From NCBI GenBank assembly GCA_937927455.1, contig CALBEG010000284.1:1-33196 (forward strand): a stretch of DNA of 33,196 nucleotides, given 5' to 3'. Origin of the DNA: an uncultured Elioraea sp. Its GTDB lineage: Bacteria > Pseudomonadota > Alphaproteobacteria > Acetobacterales > Acetobacteraceae. How positions within the stretch are numbered: the stretch's first letter is position 1; every line of letters starts with the position of its first letter. A model generated the notes under the pieces. It was not told the origin of the DNA, ran no database searches, and saw only the letters and a list, made by a program, of their open reading frames with translations. Positions 1 to 9,336 of the stretch are shown here, piece after piece. Position numbers and translations under genes: made by a program.

Positions 1-666
1 GGCTGAGGCGACATGATCGCCGACCGGCAGCATGGCGATCGTGTAGCCGTGCGCGTACCACTCTGTCGCCACCCGACCATTCGGCCGCTCGTGCTCCACG
101 CGGGCAACGATCATGGTCTTGCCGAAGTCGAGCCGATCGGCAGCGATCCCGGCGCGCCCCCGAAGCCTGGAGAAGCGCGTGTCGGCGGCAACGATCAGGC
201 GGGCGCTGATCGCGCTGCCATCATCGAGCTCAAGCCGCGCATCGCGGCTGCTAAGCTCGAGCCCCACCGCGGTGCGACCATAGAGAAACCGCGCCTCGCC
301 CCGTTCGGCCACCGTCTCGTACAGGCTTCGGCGGATGGCATGGTTGGGCACGAACCACCCAAGCGGCTCTCCCGCCCGTTCGGGCGCCGACAAGCGAAGT
401 GTCAGCGGCATGTGCCCGTTCAGCACCCGCGCCTCGCTGAGCGGCGCAATCTCCTCGGCGCGGAGCCGCCCCCAAGCGCCGAGCTTGCTCAGCATCGCCC
501 GCGAAGCGTGGTTGAGCGCGATCTCGCGCCCGTCGAAGGGCGGCCTTGCAAGCACTGCCTCAGCCGATCGTTCGACCAGCACGACCCCGAGCCCACTGCC
601 GGCGAGACAGGCGGCAAGCGACAGCCCGGCAGGACCCGCTCCGACGATCGCCACATCCGTCCGCAT
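1..666 (-). CDS. ubiM: FAD-dependent ubiquinone-biosynthesis monooxygenase (UbiM/UbiH family), 3' end outside window
   Basis: Minus-strand reading from ATG at 666 gives MRTDVAIVGAGPAGLSLACRLAGSGLGVVLVERS (GxGxxG FAD motif) and ...DFGKTMIVARVEHERPNGRVATEWYAHGYTIAMLPVGD..., which resembles UbiM-type hydroxylases from memory. Open at window edge. Confidence 0.7.
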   Translation of the reverse strand, partial: MRTDVAIVGAGPAGLSLAACLAGSGLGVVLVERSAEAVLARPPFDGREIALNHASRAMLSKLGAWGRLRAEEIAPLSEARVLNGHMPLTLRLSAPERAGEPLGWFVPNHAIRRSLYETVAERGEARFLYGRTAVGLELSSRDARLELDDGSAISARLIVAADTRFSRLRGRAGIAADRLDFGKTMIVARVEHERPNGRVATEWYAHGYTIAMLPVGDHVASA

Positions 667-707
667 GCTCGCTTCTCCTCGTCTCACGGCCCCGGCAGTG
701 ATCCCGC

Positions 708-1418
708 TTACCTCGGCATCCCCGCCGGCGATGCAAGCACGTCGTCCGGCCCCTCTTGCACAACCGCCTGCGCCAGCCGATGGCGCCGCAGCAGCACCAG
801 CCCGAACGCCCCTGAGGCGACGAACAGCGCCACTCCAAGCGCGATCTGCACCGCGCCATCGACCCTGACGCCCTTTCCCAAAAGGGCAAAGACCAGCGTC
901 TGCGGCATATAGCCAAGCGCCGAGGCGGCGAGGAAGGGGAGAGCGGGAATTCCCGACAGTCCGGCAAGCAGGTTGAGCGCCAAATTGTTGCCGACGGGCA
1001 GCAGGCGCAGGGTCAGGGTAGCGGTGAACGGATTGTCGGCGAGGAACCGGTCGAGCCGGGCGAAGCCGCCCTTGAGCCGCTGCTGCGCCCACTCCCGCCC
1101 GATCGCGCGGGCATAGAAGAAGCTCGCTGCCGCGCCGAGCAGCATCGCGAGAAGCGCAAGCTGGGCGCCGATGAGAGCGCCGAAGGCGGTGCCGCCGGCG
1201 AAGGCGACCACTTGGCGCGGCACGCCGACGGCGCAGGCGGCCGCACCAAGCGCGACAAAGGTGAACCCGCGCGGCAGATCCCAAAACCCGAGTACGCGAT
1301 CGAGCACTCCCGGTTCGAGCAAGCCCCGCGCTTGCCCCTCACGCAGCGCCACACCCGCCAGAACAAGCCCGGCCGCGAGCAGCGCGGGCTTCCAGAGGCG
1401 AAGGAGAACCGACCTCAC
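708..1418 (-). CDS. TVP38/TMEM64 (DedA/SNARE-associated-like) family membrane protein
   Basis: 236 aa hydrophobic protein with FVALGAAACAVGVPRQVVAFAGGTAFGALIGAQLALLAMLLGAAASFFYARAIGREW; ATGA overlap with the upstream gene. Confidence 0.75.
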   Translation of the reverse strand: MRSVLLRLWKPALLAAGLVLAGVALREGQARGLLEPGVLDRVLGFWDLPRGFTFVALGAAACAVGVPRQVVAFAGGTAFGALIGAQLALLAMLLGAAASFFYARAIGREWAQQRLKGGFARLDRFLADNPFTATLTLRLLPVGNNLALNLLAGLSGIPALPFLAASALGYMPQTLVFALLGKGVRVDGAVQIALGVALFVASGAFGLVLLRRHRLAQAVVQEGPDDVLASPAGMPR

Positions 1419-2245
1419 GCTTGCTCAGGCCCCGGCAACACCTCGACCTCGGGTCGCTTGCCCCGCCGCTGCAGCCACATCACGCCGATCAGGTCGAACA
1501 GTGCGACCGAGGCGCGGTCGAACACGCCGTAGTTCGAGCGACCGCGCACCCGCGGACGATGGTTCACCGGCACGCTGAGCACGCGCCCGCCCGAGCGCAG
1601 GAACAGGGCGGGCAAAAAGCGGTGCATGTGGTCGAAGCGCGGGAGGTCGAGGAAGTCGGCGCGGCGGAACACCTTCAGCCCGCAGCCGGTGTCGGGTGTC
1701 GCATCGCCGAGCAGACGCGCCCGCACGCCATTGGCAAGCCAGCTGACGATTCGCTTGACCCGCGTGTCCTTGCGGCTGACGCGATGCCCGGCGATCAGCA
1801 GCGGCAACGGGTCCCGCTTTGCTTCCGCGAGCGCGAGAGCAAACAGGCGGGGGATGTCGGCAGGGTCGTTCTGGCCGTCTCCGTCCAGGGTGGCGATCCA
1901 TACACCGCGCGCGGCTTTCACCCCGGTGATGATGGCCGCACTCTGGCCGCAGGAGAAGCGATGGCGCCGGCGCACAAGGTCGCCCATCGCAGCTTCACGC
2001 GCGAGCTCCGCCGCGGTCTCGTCGGTTGACCCGTCATCCACGTAGACGATTTCATAGGGCCCGAGGCTGGCGACGGCAGCGCGGATCTCCGCAATCAGAG
2101 GCGCGATGTTCGGGCCCTCGTTGCGGACCGGCACCACGACGGACAGGAGCGGAGGCGCGCCTGCCGCGCCCGCCACGGCAGGATCTCCGCTGACGGTCGG
2201 GTGTCGGTGGTCGCTGGGTGCAGCCGGGGACAACGTGTCGGGCAT
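1415..2245 (-). CDS. Glycosyltransferase family 2 (dolichol-phosphate mannosyltransferase-like)
   Basis: LLSVVVPVRNEGPNIAPLIAEI...YEIVYVDDGSTDETAAEL...ATLDGDGQNDPADIPRL; start chosen at MPDTLSPAAP (2245) rather than the longer ORF. Confidence 0.85.
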   Translation of the reverse strand: MPDTLSPAAPSDHRHPTVSGDPAVAGAAGAPPLLSVVVPVRNEGPNIAPLIAEIRAAVASLGPYEIVYVDDGSTDETAAELAREAAMGDLVRRRHRFSCGQSAAIITGVKAARGVWIATLDGDGQNDPADIPRLFALALAEAKRDPLPLLIAGHRVSRKDTRVKRIVSWLANGVRARLLGDATPDTGCGLKVFRRADFLDLPRFDHMHRFLPALFLRSGGRVLSVPVNHRPRVRGRSNYGVFDRASVALFDLIGVMWLQRRGKRPEVEVLPGPEQA

Positions 2246-2413
2246 CGGTGCGCGCCGCACGGCGAGAGGCGTGGGCCGATGGGCGCGACGCTTGCGTCCT
2301 GGCGCAAAACGGCCATACCAGAGTGGACGGGAGGCGACAAGACGGCGCCTCCCGCTGGATGCCTGGCCTGCGACCCTCAGGCGCGGCACATCGGCACGGC
2401 CAAGGATGCGCGC

Positions 2414-3499
2414 ATGCCTTTTGACACGACGGCAACACCCCTCGCCAGCCCGCGCGCGACCGAGACGGGCTCACGAGCCGACCGCGCCGTCGGCCTCTGG
2501 CTGCTGACGGTCGCGGCGATGGTGCTGGTGATGGTCGCCCTCGGCGGCGCAACGAGGCTTACCGGCTCGGGCCTCTCCATCATGGAGTGGAGGCCATTCA
2601 CCGGCTGGCTGCCGCCCCTGTCCGAGGCCGAGTGGCAGCGGCTGTTCGACCTCTACCGCACCATCCCGCAATACCGCCTGGTCAACCAGGGGTTCGGCCT
2701 AGAGGGGTTCAAGCAGATCTTCTGGCTCGAATACCTGCACCGTGTCTGGGGTCAGCTGATCGGCGTGGCCTTCGCGGGCGGGCTTATCTGGCTCTGGGCC
2801 ACTGGGCGGATCCGCCGCGCCCTCCTGCCGCAGCTTCTGCTCCTTTTCGCCCTCGGCGGGCTGCAGGGGTTTCTCGGCTGGTTCATGGTCGCCTCGGGGT
2901 TCTTCGACCACCGCACCGCCGTCTCGCCCTACCGGCTGGTGATCCACCTCGGTATGGCGTTCCTCATTTTCGCTCTGTTGCTGGCGACCGCGCTGCGCTT
3001 GCTTCGCCCCGCGCCGGCGGCGGCAGCCGACCCCTGGCTCAGGCGCGGCACCGTCGCGGTCGGCGCGCTTGCGATCCTGACGATGCTGGCGGGGGGCTTC
3101 GTCGCCGGCACGCGCGCCGGGTTTACCTACAACACCTTCCCGCTGATGGACGGCCGAGTGGTGCCGGCGGGATATGGCGATCTCTCGCCCTGGCTTCTCA
3201 ACCTGACCGAAAACCTCGCTGCGGTGCAGTTCAATCACCGCCTGCTCGCGACCCTCACCCTGCTCGCAGCCATCGCCCTCGCCTGGCACGCCATACGCCG
3301 TTCGGGGCCGGAGGGGCGCGGCGCGGTGGTCGCATTCGCCATCCTGGTCGCGGCGCAGTACTGTCTGGGTGTGATGACCCTGCTCTGGGTTGTGCCGGTC
3401 GGTCTCGGCACCCTGCATCAGACGATGGCCGTGCTCGTCCTAGCCGGCTTCGTCAACGCCCTCGACCGACTGGGTGGCAGGCGGTGCGAGGCGGTGTGA
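2414..3499 (+). CDS. ctaA: Heme A synthase (COX15/CtaA family)
   Basis: MPFDTTATPL...GGATRLTGSGLSIMEWRPFTGWLPPLSEAEWQRLFDLYRTIPQYRLVNQGFGLEGFKQIFWLEYLHRVWGQLIG; characteristic COX15/CtaA segments and multiple TM helices. Confidence 0.95.
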   Translation: MPFDTTATPLASPRATETGSRADRAVGLWLLTVAAMVLVMVALGGATRLTGSGLSIMEWRPFTGWLPPLSEAEWQRLFDLYRTIPQYRLVNQGFGLEGFKQIFWLEYLHRVWGQLIGVAFAGGLIWLWATGRIRRALLPQLLLLFALGGLQGFLGWFMVASGFFDHRTAVSPYRLVIHLGMAFLIFALLLATALRLLRPAPAAAADPWLRRGTVAVGALAILTMLAGGFVAGTRAGFTYNTFPLMDGRVVPAGYGDLSPWLLNLTENLAAVQFNHRLLATLTLLAAIALAWHAIRRSGPEGRGAVVAFAILVAAQYCLGVMTLLWVVPVGLGTLHQTMAVLVLAGFVNALDRLGGRRCEAV

Positions 3500-6234
3500 G
3501 CGACGAGGACTCTGCCCGCCTCAAGGCCGAACTGGCCGCCCTGCAGAACGCCTTCGAAGCGCTCGCCGAGCGCGAGCGCCGCCTACTCGACTTCACCGAG
3601 GCGTCGGGCGATTGGTTTTGGGAACAGGACGAGAGGCTCCGATTCACCTTCGTCTCCGTGCGTGAGCCGAGCCATCGGGAGCGCGTTCTCACCCAGCGTC
3701 CTTCCGACCCGCTTCTTGGGCGCACGCGCGAGGACCATGCCCTGCGCGAACCTGGAGACGAGGAGGCTTGGGCGGCGCATCTGGCCGATCTCGCTGCGCG
3801 CCGCCCGTTCCGCGACTTCGTCTATCGCGCCAAGGCCACCCAAGGGCCGATCTGGGTGCGCGTCAGCGGCGTGCCGGTGTTCGGCCGCGACGGCCGCTTC
3901 CGCGGCTACCGCGGGGTGGCGCGCGAGGTCACGGCCGAGGTCGAGGCGGCGCGCGCCTCGGCCCGCGCCGAGCGTCTCTTTCGCGACACGCTTGACCGGC
4001 TCCCCGTCGGCATCCGCGTGTTCGACGCCGAGGAGCGTCTGATCTGGGCCAATCGCGCTTACGCCCTGGACGCTGGGCTCGACCCCGATCGGCTTCGGCC
4101 GGGCCTGCCCTTGGCCGAACTGCTCCGTCTTCTCGTCGCCGCTGGCTGGTATGGTGACGTGGCGGACGCCGAGGCCGCGGTGGTCGCACGCCTCGCCATC
4201 GATCGCTCGCACCCGCTGCGCTGGACGAGACGACATCCGGCATCGGGTCGGACCTTCGAGATACGCAGCGAGCCGATCCCCGGCGGCGGCCATGTCGTCT
4301 GTTCGGTCGACGTCACGTCGATCGTCGAGGCCGAAGCGCAGGCGCGGCGTGAGGCGGAGCGGCTGGATACGGTGCTGTCGCGCCTCGGCACCGGCGTCTG
4401 CGTGTTCGGGCCCAACCATCGCGTCGTGCTCGCCAACGACCGCTACGCCCACCTCGTCGGCCTGCCGTCCGGCTTCCTCAAGCCCGGTGTAAGGTTCGCC
4501 GAGCTGCTGGCTGAGCTGAAGGAACGCGGCGAATTCTCGAACCTGGACGACCCCGATGCCTACGTCGCCGACCTGTTGGCCGCGGATCGATCGGTGCCCC
4601 GCACGCGCCGGCGTCGGCGTCCCGACGGCACCGTGCTCGACCTCGCCTCCGTCCCCCTCCCCGACGGCGGGTTCATGGTTTCCGCCAACGACGTCACCGC
4701 CCTGGCTGAAGCCGAGGCCAAGGCCAAGTCAAGGGCGGATCTGCTCCAGGCGATCTTGAGTGCGCTGCCGCACGGTGTTGCCGTCTACGGCCCCGACCGG
4801 CGCCTTGCCATGGTCAACCCTGCCTACGGGCAGATCATGGCCGGCGCACCAATCAGCGTGGGCGAAAGCGTGGCCGAGATCATCCGTCGCCGCGCCGAGG
4901 CCGGCGAATACGGGCCAGGCGAGGTGGAGGACATCATTCGGCGCGAACTCGGCCGCGATCTTACCCGCTCGCAGCGTCGCCGCCGGGTGCGGCCGAACGG
5001 CACGGCAATCGATGTCCGGTCCGCCCCGTTGCCCGATGGTGGCCACATCTCGGTGGTTACCGACATCACCCCCGTCGTCGAGGCCGAGGCCGAGGCCATG
5101 CGCCGCGCGGCTGTGCTCGACACGATGCTCGAGCACATTCGCCACGGCATCTGCCTGTTCGACCGCGATCGCCGGATCGTCGCTGCCAACCGCGCTGCCG
5201 CCGAGCTCCTCGGCCGCTCGCCAGATCTCCTTCGCCCGGGCCGCACGCTCGACGAACTCGCCCTCCTCCTCGACACCCGCGAGGCGCAGCGCGGCCCATC
5301 GGACGGATCGCTGCTCACCCCCGATCCCTCCGTCCCCACCGTCACCTGGCATCACCGGCCGGATGGGCGGATGCTCGAGCTGCGCTCGGACCCCACTCCC
5401 GAGGGCGGTTTCGTGCTGACCTGGACCGACGTGACGGATCAGAAGGCGGCGGAGAGCGCGCTGCGCCGCGCGGCTGAGGAGGCGGAGGCGGCAAGCCGCG
5501 CGAAAAGTCAGTTCCTCGCCGCCATGAGCCACGAACTGCGCACCCCGCTCAATGCGGTGATCGGCTTCTCCGAAGCACTGGCCCACCACTCGGTGCGCAC
5601 AGATCCGCATCGGATCGAGGAATATGCAGCCGCGATCAACGAGGCAGGCAGGCACCTGCTCGCTCTGATCAACGACATTCTCGACGTTGCCTGCATCGAG
5701 GCCGGCAGGCTAGCCATCGCCGAGGACACGGTCGACCTCGCCCGCGTCGCCGAAGCCGCCCTTCGCCTTCTCGAGCCCGCCGCGCGAACAGCCAAGGTGG
5801 CGCTCACGCTCGCCTTCGGATGCGCTCTGCCGCCTGTGCGCGGCGATGAACGAAGGCTGCGCCAGATTCTGCTCAATCTCCTGTCCAACGCGGTGAAGTT
5901 CACGCACGCCGGAGGATCCGTACGGGTGGAGGGCGATATTCTGGACGATGGCGGCATCGAACTGCGCGTCATCGACACCGGAATCGGGATCGCCAAGGCC
6001 GACCTCGAACGCATCTTCCAGCCTTTCACCCAGGTCGATTCCTCCCTCGCCCGCCGCTACCCCGGTTCGGGGCTCGGCTTGTTCCTCTCGCGCGCTCTGA
6101 TCGCGGCGCATGGCGGAACACTCCACCTCGAGAGCGAGCCTGGGCGCGGCACGAAGGCCGTGCTGCGGCTGCCGCCCGATCGCGTGATCAGCGAGCCGAC
6201 CGCACCGTTCGTGCGCGCCGAACGGGGCGGCTGA
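3496..6234 (+). CDS. Soluble multi-PAS sensor histidine kinase (N-terminal PAS, four tandem PAS_7-like repeats, HisKA, HATPase_c)
   Basis: GTG start at 3496 overlaps ctaA TGA (GTGA). H-box AMSHELRTPLNAVIGFSEAL, N-box LRQILLNLLSNAVKF, G boxes DTGIGIAKADL and GSGLGLFLSRAL. Repeated LxxGxxVF...ANxxY modules near 4000, 4384, 4768 and 5137. Confidence 0.9.
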   Translation: MSDEDSARLKAELAALQNAFEALAERERRLLDFTEASGDWFWEQDERLRFTFVSVREPSHRERVLTQRPSDPLLGRTREDHALREPGDEEAWAAHLADLAARRPFRDFVYRAKATQGPIWVRVSGVPVFGRDGRFRGYRGVAREVTAEVEAARASARAERLFRDTLDRLPVGIRVFDAEERLIWANRAYALDAGLDPDRLRPGLPLAELLRLLVAAGWYGDVADAEAAVVARLAIDRSHPLRWTRRHPASGRTFEIRSEPIPGGGHVVCSVDVTSIVEAEAQARREAERLDTVLSRLGTGVCVFGPNHRVVLANDRYAHLVGLPSGFLKPGVRFAELLAELKERGEFSNLDDPDAYVADLLAADRSVPRTRRRRRPDGTVLDLASVPLPDGGFMVSANDVTALAEAEAKAKSRADLLQAILSALPHGVAVYGPDRRLAMVNPAYGQIMAGAPISVGESVAEIIRRRAEAGEYGPGEVEDIIRRELGRDLTRSQRRRRVRPNGTAIDVRSAPLPDGGHISVVTDITPVVEAEAEAMRRAAVLDTMLEHIRHGICLFDRDRRIVAANRAAAELLGRSPDLLRPGRTLDELALLLDTREAQRGPSDGSLLTPDPSVPTVTWHHRPDGRMLELRSDPTPEGGFVLTWTDVTDQKAAESALRRAAEEAEAASRAKSQFLAAMSHELRTPLNAVIGFSEALAHHSVRTDPHRIEEYAAAINEAGRHLLALINDILDVACIEAGRLAIAEDTVDLARVAEAALRLLEPAARTAKVALTLAFGCALPPVRGDERRLRQILLNLLSNAVKFTHAGGSVRVEGDILDDGGIELRVIDTGIGIAKADLERIFQPFTQVDSSLARRYPGSGLGLFLSRALIAAHGGTLHLESEPGRGTKAVLRLPPDRVISEPTAPFVRAERGG

Positions 6235-6246
6235 GGGTGAGCAGGC

Positions 6247-7596
6247 TCAGAGCGCGGCCTCAGCGAACACCCTGGTGACATCGCCGCCCCAGGCCTCGGC
6301 GCAGCGTGCCAGCCAATGGTCTGCCTGGGTGCGGCCGGTGGCGACGATTTGCTCCAAGGGTGCAAGATAGGCCTCCTCGCCAAGGCCCCGCGCGCGCAGG
6401 CCGCGGTGCGCGATCGCCACCATCTCGCGGGCGAGCCAGCGCACGGTGGTGTCGCAGAACGGGGCGTCGAGGCCGAGGCGCGGCACCTCGCGGTGCAGGG
6501 TCTGCCAGTCGCGGCAGGGATGGTCGCGAATCAGCGCCGCCGCCTCGCCCTGGGCGCCGCGGTCGTAGAGCAGGCCGACCCAGAGTGCAGGCAGGGCGAG
6601 CGTCATCGCCGGCGAACCCGCGTCCGCCCCGCGCATCTCGAGGTAGCGCTTCAGCCGAACCTCGGTGAAGACGGTGGTCAGGTGGTCGGCGAAATCGCCC
6701 AGCGTCGGCACCGCCCCATCCGTTTCGGCGGCAAGACGCCCCGCCATGAAATCGCGGAAGCTCCGCCCGGCGAGGTCGAAATAGCGGCCCTGCCTCTGCA
6801 CGAAATACATCGGCACATCGAGCGCCCACTCGACCCAGCGTTCGTAGCCGAAGCCTTCCTCGAAGACGACGGAGGGGATGCCGCACCGATCCGCGTCCGT
6901 ATCGGTCCAGACCTGGGCGCGATAGCTCCGGTAGCCGTTGGGCTTGCCCTCGCAAAAGGGGGAGTTGGCGAACAGGGCCACCGCCACCGGTTGCAGGGCG
7001 AGCCCGATGCGGAACTTCTCCACCATGTCCGCTTCGTTCTCGGCATCCAGGTTCACCTGCACGGTGCAGGTGCGTAACATCATGTCGAGGCCAAGGCGCC
7101 CCTTCTTCGGCATGTAACGGCGCATGATCGCGTAGCGGCTCTTCGGCATCCACGGCATCGCCTCGCGCGCTGCGATCGGGTGGAAGCCCAAGGGCAGGAA
7201 GCCGAGGCCCAGACGGTCGGCGACCGAGCGGGCCTCGGCGAAGTGGAGTTCGAGTTCGGCTTTCGTCTCATGCAGGTCGGCGAGCGGGGCGCCGGAGAGT
7301 TCGAACTGCCCTCCCGGTTCGAGGCTGATGTTGGCCCGCCCGCGCACCAGGCCGATGACGTTCGCGCCGTCGCGAACCGGCCGCCAGCCATGGTCGAGAT
7401 GGCCCTCGAGCAAGGCCCGAATGCCGTCCGGGCCGTCATAGGGCGGGGGCGAGAGATCGGCGCGGCGAAAGACGAACTTCTCGTGCTCGGTACCGATCCG
7501 CCACTGCGCGCGCGGCTTCGCCCCTCCCGCTACGTACTCGACGAGTTGGCGGACGGAGGTGATCGGGGTCGCATCACCCTCCGAGGGGCCGGACAT
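6247..7596 (-). CDS. gshA: Glutamate-cysteine ligase (alphaproteobacterial/plant type, GCS2 family)
   Basis: WRIGTEHEKFVFRRADLSPPPYDGPDGIRALLEG...GQFELSGAPLADLHETKAELELH...MLRTCTVQVNLDAENEADMVEKFRIGLALQPVAVALFANSPFCEGKPNGYRSYRAQVWTDTD. Confidence 0.92.
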   Translation of the reverse strand: MSGPSEGDATPITSVRQLVEYVAGGAKPRAQWRIGTEHEKFVFRRADLSPPPYDGPDGIRALLEGHLDHGWRPVRDGANVIGLVRGRANISLEPGGQFELSGAPLADLHETKAELELHFAEARSVADRLGLGFLPLGFHPIAAREAMPWMPKSRYAIMRRYMPKKGRLGLDMMLRTCTVQVNLDAENEADMVEKFRIGLALQPVAVALFANSPFCEGKPNGYRSYRAQVWTDTDADRCGIPSVVFEEGFGYERWVEWALDVPMYFVQRQGRYFDLAGRSFRDFMAGRLAAETDGAVPTLGDFADHLTTVFTEVRLKRYLEMRGADAGSPAMTLALPALWVGLLYDRGAQGEAAALIRDHPCRDWQTLHREVPRLGLDAPFCDTTVRWLAREMVAIAHRGLRARGLGEEAYLAPLEQIVATGRTQADHWLARCAEAWGGDVTRVFAEAAL

Positions 7597-7618
7597 CGGA
7601 TGATCCTTTCGTGTGGCG

Positions 7619-8383
7619 TCACGTCGGGATGGACAGGCTCAGAGCCTGCGGCCCGCACCAGTCCCCCGTGAGCGCCTGGACGAGCGCAAGGCTGGCCAGT
7701 GCCGCCGTCTCTGCGCGCAGGATTCGGGGGCCGAGCGAGGCCAGCTGAGAGAAGGGGAGATCGCGCAGACGGTCAAGTTCACCAGCCTCGAACCCGCCTT
7801 CCGGTCCGACCAGGACGGCGGGCTGGCCCGCGGCAGGCTGCAGGCCAGCGAGGACGGAAGCGAGAGGCGGCGAAGCGCCCGTCTCGTCGCAAATCACGAG
7901 GGGAAACGCCTCGGGCCAGTCGGCGAGGCGCTGGTCTAGGGCCCGCGGCGGGTCGATGCGCGGCACAGTGAGCCGGCCGCACTGTTCGGCGGCCTCGGTC
8001 GCGATCGCCGCTAGGCGGGTTGGGTTGGTGCGCGTCACCGCACTGCGGGCCGTGGTGGTGAGCAGGATGGCGGCGGCACCGAGCTCGGTCGCCTTCTCCA
8101 CCATCCACTCCGTGGTCTCGCGCCGCAGCACCGGAGCAAGCAGGATCGGGCCGTCCTCCGTCGCTTGCGCGCGCGTGCGCTCAACGGGCACCACCTCGCC
8201 ACCGCGGCGTGATAGGGCGGTGATGCGCGCCTGCCACTCGCCGTCCTCACCATTGAACAGGCGCACCAAGTCGCCGAGGTTGCGCCGGAGCACGCTCGCG
8301 AGGTAGTGCGCCTGCGCCTCGCTCAGCCGGATGGCTCGATCAGCGGCGAGCGGGCAGGCGACGAAGAGGCGCGGCCTGGTCAC
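7619..8383 (-). CDS. rsmE: 16S rRNA (uracil(1498)-N(3))-methyltransferase
   Basis: RLFVACPLAADRAIRLSEAQAHYLASVLRRNLGDLVRLFNGEDGEW...AVLVGPEGGFEAGELDRL; RsmE SPOUT motif VGPEGGF. Confidence 0.92.
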   Translation of the reverse strand: MTRPRLFVACPLAADRAIRLSEAQAHYLASVLRRNLGDLVRLFNGEDGEWQARITALSRRGGEVVPVERTRAQATEDGPILLAPVLRRETTEWMVEKATELGAAAILLTTTARSAVTRTNPTRLAAIATEAAEQCGRLTVPRIDPPRALDQRLADWPEAFPLVICDETGASPPLASVLAGLQPAAGQPAVLVGPEGGFEAGELDRLRDLPFSQLASLGPRILRAETAALASLALVQALTGDWCGPQALSLSIPT

Positions 8384-8427
8384 GGCCGGGTTGTCGGATC
8401 GGAGATCATACCGAGACTATACGGCGC

Positions 8428-9336
8428 ATGAACGGTACGGTGCAGGCGAGCGACATCCGCCTCGGGGGACTGGTCGGCGCCCTGCCGGCCGGCGTTCAGC
8501 CCTATGCGCTTCTGATGCGGCTCGATCGCCCGATCGGCACCTGGCTTCTCTTCCTGCCCGGGCTGTGGGGGCTGGCGCTGGGCGGCGCGCCGTGGCCCGA
8601 CCTGTGGCTCGTTGCCCTGTTCGCCTTCGGGGCGGTGGTGATGCGCGGCGCGGGCTGCGTGATCAATGACCTTTGGGATCGCGACATCGACCGCCTGGTC
8701 GCCCGCACCGCCTCGCGCCCGCTCGCCTCCGGCGCGGTCGATCCGCTGCGGGCGGTCGGCCTGCTCGCGCTCCTGCTCGCGATCGGCTTCGCCGTGCTGA
8801 TCCAGCTGCACCCGCTCGCCGTCGTGCTCGGCATCGCTTCGCTCGTTCCCGTCACGATCTATCCCGCGATGAAGCGCATCACCTGGTGGCCGCAGGCCTT
8901 CCTCGGCCTGACCTTCAATTGGGGTGTGCCGATGGGCTACGCCGCGGCGACTGGGACGGTGGATGCGGCGGCGCTGGTGCTCTACGCGGCAGGGTTCTTC
9001 TGGACGCTCGGCTACGACACGATCTACGCGCATCAGGATCGTGACGACGATGCCCTGATCGGCGTGCGCTCGACCGCGCTCTTGTTCGGCGAGGGCACGC
9101 GGCCGTTTCTCGCCGTCTGCTACGGCGCGACGGTTGCGCTGGCGGCGGCCTCGGGCGCGCTTGCCGGGCTCTCGGCGTGGTATTTCGTCGGTATCGCCGT
9201 GGCAGCACTGCTGCTCGCCCGCCAGGTGATCGTGCTTGACATCCGCGATGCGCCGCTGTGCGGGCGGCTGTTCCGCGCCAACCGCGAGGTGGGCATGGTG
9301 GTCGCGCTTGCGATCATCGCCGGCCGGGTGGCATGA
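8428..9336 (+). CDS. ubiA: 4-hydroxybenzoate polyprenyltransferase
   Basis: MRLDRPIGTWLLFLPGLWGLALG; GCVINDLWDRDIDRLVARTASRPLASG; YDTIYAHQDRDDDALIGVRSTALLFG. Confidence 0.93.
   Translation: MNGTVQASDIRLGGLVGALPAGVQPYALLMRLDRPIGTWLLFLPGLWGLALGGAPWPDLWLVALFAFGAVVMRGAGCVINDLWDRDIDRLVARTASRPLASGAVDPLRAVGLLALLLAIGFAVLIQLHPLAVVLGIASLVPVTIYPAMKRITWWPQAFLGLTFNWGVPMGYAAATGTVDAAALVLYAAGFFWTLGYDTIYAHQDRDDDALIGVRSTALLFGEGTRPFLAVCYGATVALAAASGALAGLSAWYFVGIAVAALLLARQVIVLDIRDAPLCGRLFRANREVGMVVALAIIAGRVA

Noticed and set aside
13-912. 299-aa plus-strand ORF
   Set aside because: Antisense to the UbiM-like gene and TVP38 gene; no family motif.
2587-3495. Upstream part of the 1215-aa ORF 2587..6234
   Set aside because: Overlaps ctaA in another frame with low-complexity sequence; the real kinase starts at GTG 3496.
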